Source: Streptomyces sp. NBC_01304 (GTDB taxonomy: Bacteria; Actinomycetota; Actinomycetes; Streptomycetales; Streptomycetaceae). From it: DNA of 64,000 nucleotides. Positions 53,540 to 62,056 of this stretch are shown in pieces. Numbering within the stretch: position 1 is the first letter of the stretch; the number at the start of each line of letters is the position of its first letter. The DNA is taken from positions 9,486,001 to 9,550,000 of the forward strand of contig NZ_CP109055.1 in the NCBI RefSeq assembly GCF_035975855.1, read 5' to 3'. The translations under genes and the position numbers were made by a program. The notes beneath the pieces are model-generated. The model worked only from the letters and a program-made list of their open reading frames with translations, was not told the origin of the DNA and ran no database searches.

Positions 53540-54525
53540 ATGGCGCGAGGCGATCTCACCGACGAGCAGTGGACCCTGATCGAGCCCCACCTCCCGGTCG
53601 CCGCGGTCGGACCCATACCCGGCCTGCGGAAACACTTCAACGCGGTGATGTGGCGGTTCCGTACCGGCAGCCCCTGGCGGGACCTGCCGGGCGAGTTCGG
53701 GCCCTGGCAGAGCGCCTACGACCGCTTCCGGATCTGGGCGACGCGGGGTGTCCTCCAGCACCTGATGGAGGCCGTGATCGCCGAGGCTGCCGCCCGTGGC
53801 CAGGCAGACCTGGGCCTGGTCAGTGTGGACTCGGCGACCGCCCGGGCCCACCACCACGCCGCAGGGATGGCCCTGGACCCGGTCCAACTCGAAGCCCTGG
53901 AGAAAGCCGTCGAGGAGGAAAAGGGGCTCCAGCAAAGGGGCATAACCCCCGGGACGGCGGCCCCGACGATCCAGCGCGGGCCGAGCGGCGGGAGCGCCGT
54001 CGACGGCACCGGGCCCGTCTGAAGGCCGCCGAGCTGGGGCGTTCCCGGGGCGGGCTGACCAGCAAGATCCATCTGGCGGCCGACCGGCGCTGCCGCCCGC
54101 TGGCGTTCGTCCTCACACCCGGACAGGCCGGCGACAGCCCGCAATTCGTTCCGGTCCTTGAGCGGGTAAAGGTCCGTGGACCGGCCGGGCGTCCCCGGAC
54201 CCGACCGGACGCGGTGGCTGGCGATAAGGCGTACTCCTCACGAGCCAACCGCCGCTACCTGCGGCGACGCGGGATCCGCGCGGTGATCCCGGAGAAAGTG
54301 GACCAGGCGGCCAACCGCGAGAAGCGCGGTTCGAAGGGCGGCCGGCCCGTCGGCTACGACACGGAGCTGTACAAGGAACGCAATACTGTGGAGCGGTGTA
54401 TCAATCGGCTGCGGAACTGGCGCGGTATCGCGTTCCGCTTCGACAAGACCCCGCAAAGCTACGAGGCCGGACTGCATCTGTGCGGTGCGATGCTCTGGCT
54501 CCGCAGCATCGCACCGCAGTCATGA
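53540..54525 (+). CDS. IS5/IS427-type transposase in two frames (programmed -1 shift)
   Basis: The first frame, 53540-54022, gives [37 protein letters not shown] and [16 protein letters not shown] (first Asp). The second frame ends at 54525 and gives [40 protein letters not shown] (second Asp) and [20 protein letters not shown] (Glu). Family sequence leaves the first frame just after AAAAGGGG at 53919-53926 and continues in the -1 frame ([14 protein letters not shown]), as expected for programmed slippage in IS427-type elements. Both frames are otherwise open, so it may be functional. Confidence 0.85.
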
Positions 54526-54545
54526 TCTGGACTCCAGACAGTACC

Positions 54546-54752
54546 TAAGACCCGCAGCACGGCGGGCATCCACGTCTCGCCGGGACTGCGCTCGCCGATC
54601 AGCAGCTTGCGCGCGTACTGCCGCGTCATGCCGTTCGGCCCGCGGCCGGCGGCGAGCCCGAGTTCACGGGCGAGCTTGGAGGGCCCTCAGCGCCGTTCGG
54701 TGCATGCCTGACGGATGGCGTCCGTGAGGTGTTGCTCGCCCGGGTCCATCAT
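54546..54752 (-). pseudogene. Regulator gene, N-terminal part, split by IS elements
   Basis: From ATG 54752: MMDPGEQHLTDAIRQACTER, R, then TGA (54687-54689) where relatives have Trp, then [47 protein letters not shown]. This is the HTH half of the regulator whose remainder is at 49747-50882. It carries both an insertion at its end and a nonsense codon. Confidence 0.8.
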
Positions 54753-54990
54753 CAGTGAGCCCCCTCCCAAGGGTTACAGAGGACTACGCGGGGTTACATC
54801 TTGGGTCCTATTGCGTTGCTGTACCCGGCAGTTGACTGAAGTCCACACCGCGACGGTCCGGCCGGGGCCGTGAGGGTCGGCCCGGCCTCCTCCCACCCCC
54901 TGCGCGGTGTGCGCACAGGCAGCGGTCCCGCCGGGATTGATCGTCCTCCTCCCGGCGGGCGGCTGCACCCCCACCGATGAGGGAGCAGTC

Positions 54991-55314
54991 GTGAATGCCG
55001 CCCGTGTGAGCATGGCCGATCTGCCCCGCGACGTGGATCTGGCCCTGGTACTGTCCCGCGCGCGGCCGACCGGCCCCACCACGGACGAGCTGCGGCGGCG
55101 CCTGCGCGAGTACATCGGCCTGCTCGCCGACCCAGCCGAGAACTACGGCCGCAGCCTGGCCGACTCAAGGCAGCAGGACATCGTCCTCGACACCGTCCGC
55201 CATGCCCGCGCGGTGGCAGCAGACCTGGACCAGGACCCGGCCGTTGGTCTTCGCCTGCTGGCCAAGTCCGCCTCCTACCTGGCCCGTTACGCCGCCGGAC
55301 AACGGCAGACCTGA
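54991..55314 (+). CDS. Small hypothetical protein (DUF6415-like)
   Basis: 107 residues from GTG 54991 (GAGGGAG upstream). It is helical throughout: TGPTTDELRRRLREYIGLLA, SRQQDIVLDTVRHARAVAAD and LRLLAKSASYLARYAAGQRQ. It resembles a short family common in Streptomyces accessory DNA; no function is known. Its stop overlaps the start of a 28-residue membrane peptide gene. Confidence 0.6.
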   Translation: MNAARVSMADLPRDVDLALVLSRARPTGPTTDELRRRLREYIGLLADPAENYGRSLADSRQQDIVLDTVRHARAVAADLDQDPAVGLRLLAKSASYLARYAAGQRQT

Positions 55315-55400
55315 TGCGGCAGCGACTGGCCGTCATCGCCTACGTGCTGTTCTGCATCGCCCTTGTGGGCGGCCTGCTCTACCTGGCCGAACACCCCTAA
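55314..55400 (+). CDS. 28-residue single-span membrane peptide
   Basis: ATG 55314 overlaps the previous stop (TGATG). The peptide MRQRLAVIAYVLFCIALVGG, LLYLAEHP is a basic start plus one membrane span. A pair of GC-rich hairpins follows directly. Translation coupling and the terminator support it as real. The role is unknown. Confidence 0.5.
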   Translation: MRQRLAVIAYVLFCIALVGGLLYLAEHP

Positions 55401-55405
55401 AAGCT

Positions 55406-55460
55406 CCCCTGCCTTCCGGCAGGGGCCGGGCTTCGCCTGTCGGCGGGCGAAGCCCCGGGT
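55406..55460 (+). terminator. Double hairpin terminator
   Basis: First hairpin CCCCTGCC-TTCC-GGCAGGGG (55406-55425). The second has arms CCGGGCTTCGCC (55426-55437) and GGCGAAGCCCCGG with one bulge. It lies six bases past the peptide stop. Confidence 0.75.
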
Positions 55461-55535
55461 GCCGGGGCGTCACCGGTTCCCCCGCCCTGGCACCCCCCTG
55501 ACCTGCACCACTCGATGCGAGAGGAGCAACACCCC

Positions 55536-56123
55536 ATGAACGTAACCCTCGTGAGGCCGGCACCTGAAAAGATCGCCGAGAGGGCCCGTCAGATCCTGGG
55601 CACCTGGCAGGCCGACGGCGAAATGCAGGCCGTCCTGGACGGCTGCGCGAAGTACGCCAACGACTGGGACGACTTCTACGGCGGCCCGATCGTCAGCAAC
55701 TGCAGCGTCGAGAGGGACGCCAAGCAACTTCTGGACGACGCGCTGAAGGTAATGGCACTCAAGTCGGCCGTCTACGAGATGACCGGCGACGAGCTCGCCG
55801 CCGAAATCCCCGTACCCGTACCGGTCGACGTCACCTCTCACGCGCTGTGTGCCCAGTTCACCGCCCTGTCCCGAGTCCAGGAACGTACCGGGATCCGGTT
55901 CGTGCACTCAACGGTGAACGAGCACGTCAACGACACGCCGTGGCAGATCGGCGACTACACGCACCAGGCGTATCGGGCCGCGTTCGGCGCGGTGAACGAG
56001 CGGTACTGGATCGACGCCGACGAGGCCGAACGGCGCCGGAAGATCCTCGACGGCAAGTACGCGTCGATCGGTGTCACCGACCGCGGGCAAACAGTCGCCA
56101 TCGACTTCGCCCCCGCGGCGTAG
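55536..56123 (+). CDS. Hypothetical protein
   Basis: 195 residues from ATG 55536 (GAGGAG upstream). It is an acidic, soluble protein with mixed helices: PAPEKIAERARQILGTWQAD, CSVERDAKQLLDDALKVMAL, HQAYRAAFGAVNERYWIDAD. There is no signal peptide. The family is not recognised. Its last 50 bases overlap a minus-strand Cys-rich ORF. Confidence 0.6.
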   Translation: MNVTLVRPAPEKIAERARQILGTWQADGEMQAVLDGCAKYANDWDDFYGGPIVSNCSVERDAKQLLDDALKVMALKSAVYEMTGDELAAEIPVPVPVDVTSHALCAQFTALSRVQERTGIRFVHSTVNEHVNDTPWQIGDYTHQAYRAAFGAVNERYWIDADEAERRRKILDGKYASIGVTDRGQTVAIDFAPAA

Positions 56124-56400
56124 CCGCCTCGTCGTCTGGGGGCTCCGGCGTGTACTCCGGTGCGATCCGGTCCGGCTCCAGCCCGATCTTGTGCGGGTGA
56201 ACGCAGGCCGGAGTCCCCTCGGCGATGTCCGGGAGTCCGGCGGCGGTGTAGCGGAAGCCGTCGTCCGGGTTGAACGGGCACTCGCGGTTCGGCCGGTCGT
56301 AGACCACGAACCTGTCCCGCGGCAGCCGCTTGGACGGGCAGATCCCGCACACCGGCCGGCTCGGGTCGACGTCGGGGTCGATGTACGGGGCGCCGTCCAT
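56074..56400 (-). CDS. Possible Cys-rich zinc-binding protein
   Basis: 108 residues from ATG 56400 with a weak ribosome site. Four cysteines in a plausible metal-binding spacing (CGICPSKRLPRDRFVVYDRP, RECPFNPDDG, ACVHPHKIG), then a Pro/Glu linker and basic tail GRSRWRLFARGR. Composition is protein-like. The antisense overlap of 50 bases with the preceding gene and lack of a good start keep confidence moderate. Confidence 0.45.
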   Translation of the reverse strand: MDGAPYIDPDVDPSRPVCGICPSKRLPRDRFVVYDRPNRECPFNPDDGFRYTAAGLPDIAEGTPACVHPHKIGLEPDRIAPEYTPEPPDDEAATPRGRSRWRLFARGR

Positions 56401-56434
56401 GACCGAGCACAGTACCCACATCCAGGAGGACCAC

Positions 56435-56845
56435 GTGCGCAAGATGATGCTCGCCCCGGCCGCCGTGCTGGTGCTCGTCCCTCTGACTGGCTGCGACTCC
56501 ACCGGCAGCTATGCCGGAGGCTGCTCGACCGCCAACGGCATGTCCGTGGCCCGCAAGGTGGTCAGCGCGAGCGTGACCGTCAACTGCACCACCAGACCCA
56601 CCTCGCACTACATACGCGTCCAGCTCGAGTACCGGAAGGCGAAGGGCAGTTGGCACCCGGTAGGCGATCCCAAGGAGAGCCGCCAAACGCCCGGCCGCTT
56701 CACCGTGTCCCTGCGATACTTCTGTGATCCCGGCCAGTACCGGATCAAGACCAATGTCCGGGCCACCTTCGTCAAGGACGGCAAGCAGCAGACCGTCACC
56801 CCCTCCGGCACCAGCTCGACCTTGGACACCACGAATGACTGCTAA
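56435..56845 (+). CDS. Small lipoprotein
   Basis: 136 residues from GTG 56435 with AGGAGG 5 bases upstream. The signal peptide MRKMMLAPAAVLVLVPLTGC ends in lipobox LTGC. The mature beta-rich part has further cysteines (GGCSTANG, VNCTTRPT, YFCDPGQYR, TTNDC) that could form disulphides. It is exported and membrane-anchored; the function is unknown. The next small gene overlaps its stop. Confidence 0.6.
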   Translation: MRKMMLAPAAVLVLVPLTGCDSTGSYAGGCSTANGMSVARKVVSASVTVNCTTRPTSHYIRVQLEYRKAKGSWHPVGDPKESRQTPGRFTVSLRYFCDPGQYRIKTNVRATFVKDGKQQTVTPSGTSSTLDTTNDC

Positions 56846-56993
56846 CCCGCTTCGCCGCCAGCGCGTTCACACCAGCAGCCTCGCCGAGCCGGGGCTGACC
56901 TACGGGCCGCGCTTGACCCGGCGGGAACGGCTGGCCCGCCGATGGCAACGGCGCCAGCCGCACCGCCCACGCAAGCAGCCAGACGGTCCCTGA
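56835..56993 (+). CDS. Small basic protein
   Basis: 52 residues; ATG 56835 overlaps the lipoprotein gene end. Arg-rich: TYGPRLTRRERLARRWQRRQ. It is possibly nucleic-acid binding or spurious. Confidence 0.35.
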   Translation: MTANPLRRQRVHTSSLAEPGLTYGPRLTRRERLARRWQRRQPHRPRKQPDGP

Positions 56994-56999
56994 TCAGCA

Positions 57000-57335
57000 G
57001 CGTCGACACCGGCTGACGCAAGTGCGGGCCCGTCCAAGGACGGGCCCGCGTGACATTGAGGGGCAAACTGCAGGAACTGCTGGTAGTTGACGCTGTTGCG
57101 GGAGGCGGCGGTCGTGGTGACCTCGATGCCGTCGCGGACCCGCAGCCCGCCGTAGACCCACGTCTTCTCCGGGCCGCGGCTGTAGTCGAGCTCGTTCTTG
57201 ATGCGGTGTCCGTGAAGCGGTGCAGCCACTTGCGGACCGTCTTGTGGTGACAGCCCAGATGGACGGCGATCGCCGGAACCCGCAGGCCGTCCCAACTCAA
57301 TGCGATGGTGCCTCTATCGACCGGAGGACGTCCAC
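57000..57335 (-). pseudogene. IS630-type transposase remnant with internal deletion
   Basis: HTH part (IALSWDGLRVPAIAVHLGCH, HKTVRKWLHRF) is joined directly to catalytic-region sequence in another frame (HRIKNELDYSRGPEKTWVYG, GLRVRDGIEVTTTAASRNSV). The part between and the C-terminus are missing. It lies right behind the secreted lectin gene, whose last codons may have been altered by the insertion. Confidence 0.7.
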
Positions 57336-58621
57336 GGGTCACAGCCGGCGATGATCCCGCCGATCGCTGCACCGATCATTGCGCCGGCTTGCCCATCACC
57401 CGTCGCCCACCACGGTGCGTTTGGAGCCCAATCGATCTTGTCTGTGGTGTTGGTCAGCGCTTCCAGCCAGGCGCGCTGTTTGTCGCTCAGGTTGGCTGCG
57501 ATGATGCTCCAATCGAATCCGGGATTGACGGCGCTGGCATAGGCCTCGCACTTGCCGCCGCGTGAGGGCTTTGGTCCACCTTCGAGTGCCAACCCGCCGA
57601 TCGTGAAAGCAGTGAAGACGCGGGTGTCGGGACCGAAGGAACTCCCCTCTGCGTAATGACTCTGCCCCGGGGATACGCTGAACCTGTTGTCGTTCTGGTC
57701 TCGAGCGGAGACGTTAATGCCGGTAGTCTTGACGGTGTACTTGTTGGCGCCGACGTGCGGGAGATCCCAATTGACCTTCACCTCATTGCCACTCCTACTC
57801 CGGTAGCTCACCGAACCTTCCGGGCCGGTCCAAAGGTTGTCGGAGCGAATCTGCAGGATGCCAACCTGTCCCGGCTCTATCTCGTCCGGGGCGTCGAGAT
57901 TGACGTGTTCCTTCTCATTGAAACCCGTCCGCGTGTAGGTTTCGGCCGACTCATTGTAGATGATCGACTCAAACGTCGCCCCAGCGATGGGAGCCCCCTC
58001 GATCCCCAGTCGCGCACCAGGCGAGTAGTCCCACATCTTGGGCCGACCTTCAGAAGACTGTATCTTGAACTTCTGGTTGGCTCCGCCCTTCTTGGCGTAG
58101 GGTTCAATTTTGGCGCCGTCGGCCATACTGCTGCCGCTTACATCGAGTACGATTCCCGGCCATTTGAGGCTTTCGATCATGTAAGTGTCACCACCAGTCG
58201 GCTCCAGCTTGAATTGAGAGTGATCCGATCCGCACCTCCCGTCGGTCAGCTCGTCGACTGGATCACCGCTGCCAGCCTTTGCTGATATGGTAATGCACTT
58301 GCCGTTGTCTTTCGATTTGAACTGCACGCCGCTCCCGGCGCTCTCCATAAGCCAGGCCTGGTTGTTCCCGCCATTTGATGTGTACTGAATCACCCTTCGA
58401 GTATCCCCCGATGGGTTCGGCGCCAGGTCGACGACCTTTCCGCTGTGGCTGGCCATCAGGCTAACGGGCTTGCCGATTGGGGGCTGCGTTGACGCGGTTG
58501 GGGTTGACTTGGCACTCGGCGCCGCTTCGGCCGAGGCTCCGGTCATGGCCGAGCCTGCGGCGAGGAGGCTGGCGAGTATTGCCAACGTCGCCCGTTTCGA
58601 GTATGGAGTTATGGCGGTCAT
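57314..58621 (-). CDS. Secreted ricin-type lectin with unassigned beta-rich C-terminal domain
   Basis: 435 residues from ATG 58621 (GAAGGGAAA upstream). The signal peptide is about 1-34. The beta-trefoil ricin-type domain is at about 50-195 (KVVDLAPNPSGDTRRVIQYT, GKCITISAKAGSGDPVDELT, NQKFKIQSSEG). Residues about 205-345 form a second beta-rich domain (TFESIIYNESAETYTRTGFN, IEPGQVGILQIRSDNLWTGP, EGSVSYRSRSGNEVKVNWDL, PHVGANKYTV) with the look of aegerolysin/cytolysin-type beta sandwiches. The tail ends in a Gly/Ala-rich helix. Lower GC than neighbours suggests transfer. Lectin plus membrane-active domain is an inference. Confidence 0.65.
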   Translation of the reverse strand: MTAITPYSKRATLAILASLLAAGSAMTGASAEAAPSAKSTPTASTQPPIGKPVSLMASHSGKVVDLAPNPSGDTRRVIQYTSNGGNNQAWLMESAGSGVQFKSKDNGKCITISAKAGSGDPVDELTDGRCGSDHSQFKLEPTGGDTYMIESLKWPGIVLDVSGSSMADGAKIEPYAKKGGANQKFKIQSSEGRPKMWDYSPGARLGIEGAPIAGATFESIIYNESAETYTRTGFNEKEHVNLDAPDEIEPGQVGILQIRSDNLWTGPEGSVSYRSRSGNEVKVNWDLPHVGANKYTVKTTGINVSARDQNDNRFSVSPGQSHYAEGSSFGPDTRVFTAFTIGGLALEGGPKPSRGGKCEAYASAVNPGFDWSIIAANLSDKQRAWLEALTNTTDKIDWAPNAPWWATGDGQAGAMIGAAIGGIIAGCDPWTSSGR

Positions 58622-59535
58622 GATTTTCCCTTCGGTAGCGCCTGAGTCATGCTCGGCACAGGTGGTGGAGGTGGTCCGTGGCTGGCGGTGGATGCGGTGG
58701 TAGCCCTCAGCCAAAGCGCGCCGGTCGGATATTTTGGAACCGGACCTGAGTGGCACAACTATGCTGCGGTGCAGCTTTGGTGAGTGCAGTCGCCGAGTGC
58801 GGCGGGTACGGCATTCCAATCGTCAGACATTAGAGCGAGGCAGCCCCCACTGGAACCGCTGCGCAGGCGAATGGGTGTCACCACCCCGTCCCTTTTCTAC
58901 CTTCCGCTCCTGCGCCATTCCTATCTGCTCTTCGCTTGCTTTTGAATTGCATGCACTTCCTGAGCCTCGTGTTCTTTGATAGGGCCGCATCGGACGCCCA
59001 TGTCGACTTATGGCGTCAGTAAAGTATCCGCAAAGCATGTACGTCTTCCGGTCCTGGGTGCAACGTGCCGAAAGTCCTCGAACGGTCAGGGCAAACGTCC
59101 TGATTACCGACAAACTCCGAATGCCCATAGATCCACGCCGCAAAGAGGTCAAGGCCGGCGATGACTGAGCGTCTCCCCTGCCCGCCTGTGCCTGTGCCTG
59201 TGCCTGCGTCGTAGGGGCGGCGGGGCCCTAGGGCGTATCCGTCTGCGCGGCGTCGGCAACCGGGGTCTGGATGAATACCAGTTGCGAGGACGGCCGCAGC
59301 CTCGCTCTGCCGAACCCCGTCGCATCCCGGGCCATCGGGGAAGCGGGCACAGCGACACAGCGGCAACCGGCCACTCTCCCGAGTGAACCCCGCGGAACAC
59401 GGTGACGCACCTGCACCGCAGACCAGGACACTGGCGGCGTCAACTCGACTGTATTCACCGCCAGTTACGTGCGGAATTTTATGTTTTCGGCTGATTACTG
59501 TGCGCCTGTCGAACTGGCTGCGATGGGACATCCGT
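58622..59535. other. Gene-poor region
   Basis: About 900 bp. It contains the promoter of the lectin gene near 58640-58760 and a TGTGCC microsatellite (three to four units, 59186-59208). No supported gene is seen, and the bases are less GC-rich than average. Confidence 0.35.
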
Positions 59536-59790
59536 ATGAGCTACACAGACCAGGACGTGCGCGAAGGCCGGCGGCTGATGAACGAGGGCTGCCAGAACCG
59601 CCTCGGCATCGGCGACAAGCTGTTGGGCGTCACGGCCCCGGGCGGCCCCGAGGGCACCTTGGACCAGTACTGCGACGAGATCAGCCTGAGCCCGCGCACG
59701 GCCCGCGACTACCGGCACACCGCCCGCATGTGCACGCCTCCGGTGCGGCAGGTCGTGGCCGACAGCGGTGTTCACGTCAGCTACAGCGCG
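59536..59790 (+). pseudogene. N-terminal part of a plasmid-type regulator
   Basis: ATG 59536: MSYTDQDVREGRRLMNEGCQ, NRLGIGDKLLGVTAPGGPEG, DEISLSPRTARDYRHTARMC, TPPVRQVVADSGVHVSYSA. It is similar in design to the broken gene at 44354-44630 and to proteins I associate with Streptomyces plasmids. It is interrupted near 59790 by the IS630 fragment. Confidence 0.6.
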
Positions 59791-59794
59791 CCGG

Positions 59795-60193
59795 CCCCGC
59801 CGCGACGACGGCCGGCGCGATGGCCGCAAGAGCTTCGCCTGGACCGACTACCGCGACCTGTTGCAGGTCGCCCACCAGCAACTCGGCGGGCCGATCGTGC
59901 TCATCTGGGACAACCTGAACGTCCACCTGGACGCCAGGCTCCGCACCTGGATCACCGACCGGGACTGGCTGACCGTCCACCAACTGCCCTCCTACGCACC
60001 CGATCTCAACCCAGTCGAAGGCATCTGGTCGCTACTGCGCCGCGGCTGGCTCAGCAACGTCGCCTTCACCACTCCAGAGCACCTCGTCCAGACCGTCAGG
60101 CGCGGCCTGCGCACGATCCAATACCGCCGCGACCTCATCGACGGATGCCTCGCTGGAAGTTCAAGCGCAGTAACACCCCTTGGATACCAGTAA
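59795..60193 (+). pseudogene. IS630-type transposase C-terminal fragment
   Basis: The frame reads RKSFAWTDYRDLLQVAHQQL, GGPIVLIWDNLNVHLDARLR (second Asp), YAPDLNPVEGIWSLLRRGWL (catalytic Glu) and RRDLIDGCLAG. The N-terminal half with HTH and first Asp is missing. It interrupts the plasmid-type gene before it. Confidence 0.8.
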
Positions 60194-60224
60194 GGCAAGT
60201 ACAGCACTACCCTACTTGCCTTAC
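60190..60224. repeat. Inverted repeat with CTTGCCTTAC core
   Basis: Arms GTAAGGCAAGTA (60190-60201) and TACTTGCCTTAC (60213-60224), 11-nt spacer. A single related copy (GTAAGGCAAGTTAGG) occurs near 44867-44881. Confidence 0.65.
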
Positions 60225-60852
60225 ATGCCTGACGTCATTCAGGAGCCCAAGATAGGGAATTTGGAGGAACATTCCTGGGTTACCTGGCTTACCTGGAGGT
60301 GAAAGCCGAAGGGGACAACAGCATGCCAGGGAAGCGGTGGCAGCTCGGAGGTGTCCAGGGCTTCGCACCGCAAGACCCGCACGATATGGCCAAGGCTTGA
60401 TTGCTTTAAGCCCAATCCTCCAGCGGCGCAAGAAAACACCCATCGGAACGACACCTGAAACCGGTGCTCGCGTCCTGTTCAGCTCTGAATTAGCGAGTCG
60501 GGCAACTTCCGGGAGGCGAGGCATCCGCCAATGAGGCGGGTCAAGGGGATGAGTGGGCGGCCTACGTCGCGCTCGATACGTACAACGAAGACGTACTACG
60601 GGATCGCCTACGGGGCGCGAGCCCTACGGCGACGGACACGCCAGAAGTGGGGGATGATCGCAGTAAAGGGCTAAGGTCCTCAGCTCTGGGACTTCCTTCC
60701 CGTAGCGGCGTGAGGCCCTATGTCCTAAGCTGAATTTTCGGTCACGCATTGTGAGAGTGCGCTTGTCGACTCGGAATTCCTGGGATTCCACAGGAAATGC
60801 GTTGTCCGTGCGCCCCCCTCTTCTCAGCCCTGTACCTCGAAGGCCTGCCCCC
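60225..60852. other. Intergenic region before the mannanase-like gene
   Basis: About 630 bp, with a short direct repeat TTACCTGG/CTTACCTGG near 60276-60293 and the presumed promoter of the GH26-type gene at 60720-60840. No gene is supported. Confidence 0.35.
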
Positions 60853-61860
60853 GTGAAATGCATCCGCACCACCGCTCTGTCCCTCACTGCCAGCGCCCTA
60901 CTCCTCGCCGCCACCGGCTGTGGCGCCATCTCGAAGGACAGCCACGAGTCCGGGACGTCGGAGACGTCCGCGGCTGACGGGGCTTCGCGCGCGGGCGCGG
61001 AGCCGTATGACATCAAGCCGCTGCTTCACCCCGGGAAGAAGTACTTCGGGATGGCAGCCCAGGGGGTTCCGGCGTCGATGAAGCCCGTTGATGACTTTGC
61101 CGAGGCTGCTGGGAAGAAGCCCAACCTCATCGCCTACTACGCCGCTTGGGGTGACGGCTTCGACGCCGGACATGCCATGGACGTATGGGACAAGGGTGCG
61201 CTGCCGTTCATCTCCTGGGAGCCGTTCAAAGAGTCGCTTGCCGATATCGCGGCAGGTAAGAGCGACGATTACATCCGGAGGTACGCCCAGTCCGTGCGCG
61301 AGCTGAACATCCCGGTCGGCATCACCTTTGCGCATGAGATGAACGGACACTGGTACCCGTGGGGTGCCAAGACGGCAACCGCAGAGCAGTTCGTGGCGGC
61401 GTGGAAGCACATCCACGACATCTTCGAGCAGGAGAAGGCCACCACGGTCATCTGGACCTGGTCTCCGAACATCATCTATCCGATGCCGGACGTCAAGCTG
61501 AAGCCCTACTGGCCCGGAGACGAGTATGTGGACTGGGTCGGCGTGATCGGCTACTACGTCGACAACGGTCCCCGCACCTTCCAGACCCTCTTCGGGCCCA
61601 CGATGACCCAGGTGCGGACCTTCACCAAGAAGCCTTTCATCATCCCCGAAACGGCGTCCGCGCACGGTGAGCGCAAGCCCGCCGATATCAACGACCTGTT
61701 CAAAGGCGTTGCCGCGCGCGATGACGTGCTTGGCTTCGTCTGGTTCAACCTGAAGAAGGAGTCGGACTGGCGCATCGACAGCGGACCGATCTCCAAGCGC
61801 ACCTTCCGTGCCAACACCGAGGGCGATGATTTCGGCTTTGACCCCGGCAAGTTGGGATAA
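60853..61860 (+). CDS. GH26-type beta-mannanase-like lipoprotein
   Basis: 335 residues from GTG 60853 (GAAGG 9 bases upstream). The signal peptide ends at lipobox AATGC (about residue 23). The TIM barrel has GH26 marks: YFGMAAQGVP, GALPFISWEPF, FAHEMNGHWYPWG with the acid/base Glu, TVIWTWSPNII, YWPGDEYVDWVGVIGYYVDN and FIIPETAS with the nucleophile Glu. Both catalytic acids are intact. It probably cleaves beta-mannan or a related beta-glycan at the cell surface. It stands alone, followed by an IS110 element. Confidence 0.82.
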   Translation: MKCIRTTALSLTASALLLAATGCGAISKDSHESGTSETSAADGASRAGAEPYDIKPLLHPGKKYFGMAAQGVPASMKPVDDFAEAAGKKPNLIAYYAAWGDGFDAGHAMDVWDKGALPFISWEPFKESLADIAAGKSDDYIRRYAQSVRELNIPVGITFAHEMNGHWYPWGAKTATAEQFVAAWKHIHDIFEQEKATTVIWTWSPNIIYPMPDVKLKPYWPGDEYVDWVGVIGYYVDNGPRTFQTLFGPTMTQVRTFTKKPFIIPETASAHGERKPADINDLFKGVAARDDVLGFVWFNLKKESDWRIDSGPISKRTFRANTEGDDFGFDPGKLG

Positions 61861-62056
61861 TTGTTCGTCGCAGTGTCCCACTGATCGGCTGCCCAGGCGG
61901 AGCGGAGTCTGTGATGCTTGCTGGCAGGCTGGAGACATCTGCGTGCCTCGGGCAGTGAGCATATTCAGAGTGGCCACTGATCGGGTGAGGGCGACGGGGC
62001 ACGCAACGCACGAGGCTCCCGTGCCGTTGAGGGAGACACCTCACGTTGCTATGCCG

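Larger units (their letters stand above)
50883..54545 (+). mobile_element. IS5-family (IS427-like) element interrupted by an IS21-type element
   Basis: The outer inverted repeats are GGTA(G/C)TGTCTGGAGTCCAG, at 50883-50901 on the left and 54524-54545 on the right. TA lies on both sides (50881-50882, 54546-54547) as target duplication. The left repeat is cut after GTCCAG by the inserted IS21 and resumes at 53476; removing 50902-53481 restores a 22-bp terminal repeat with one mismatch. The two-frame transposase is at 53540-54525. The element sits inside a regulator gene. Confidence 0.88.

Noticed and set aside
59016..59531. 171-codon minus-strand frame
   Set aside because: Low-complexity TGTGCC repeat inside, no ribosome site and no protein-like segments.
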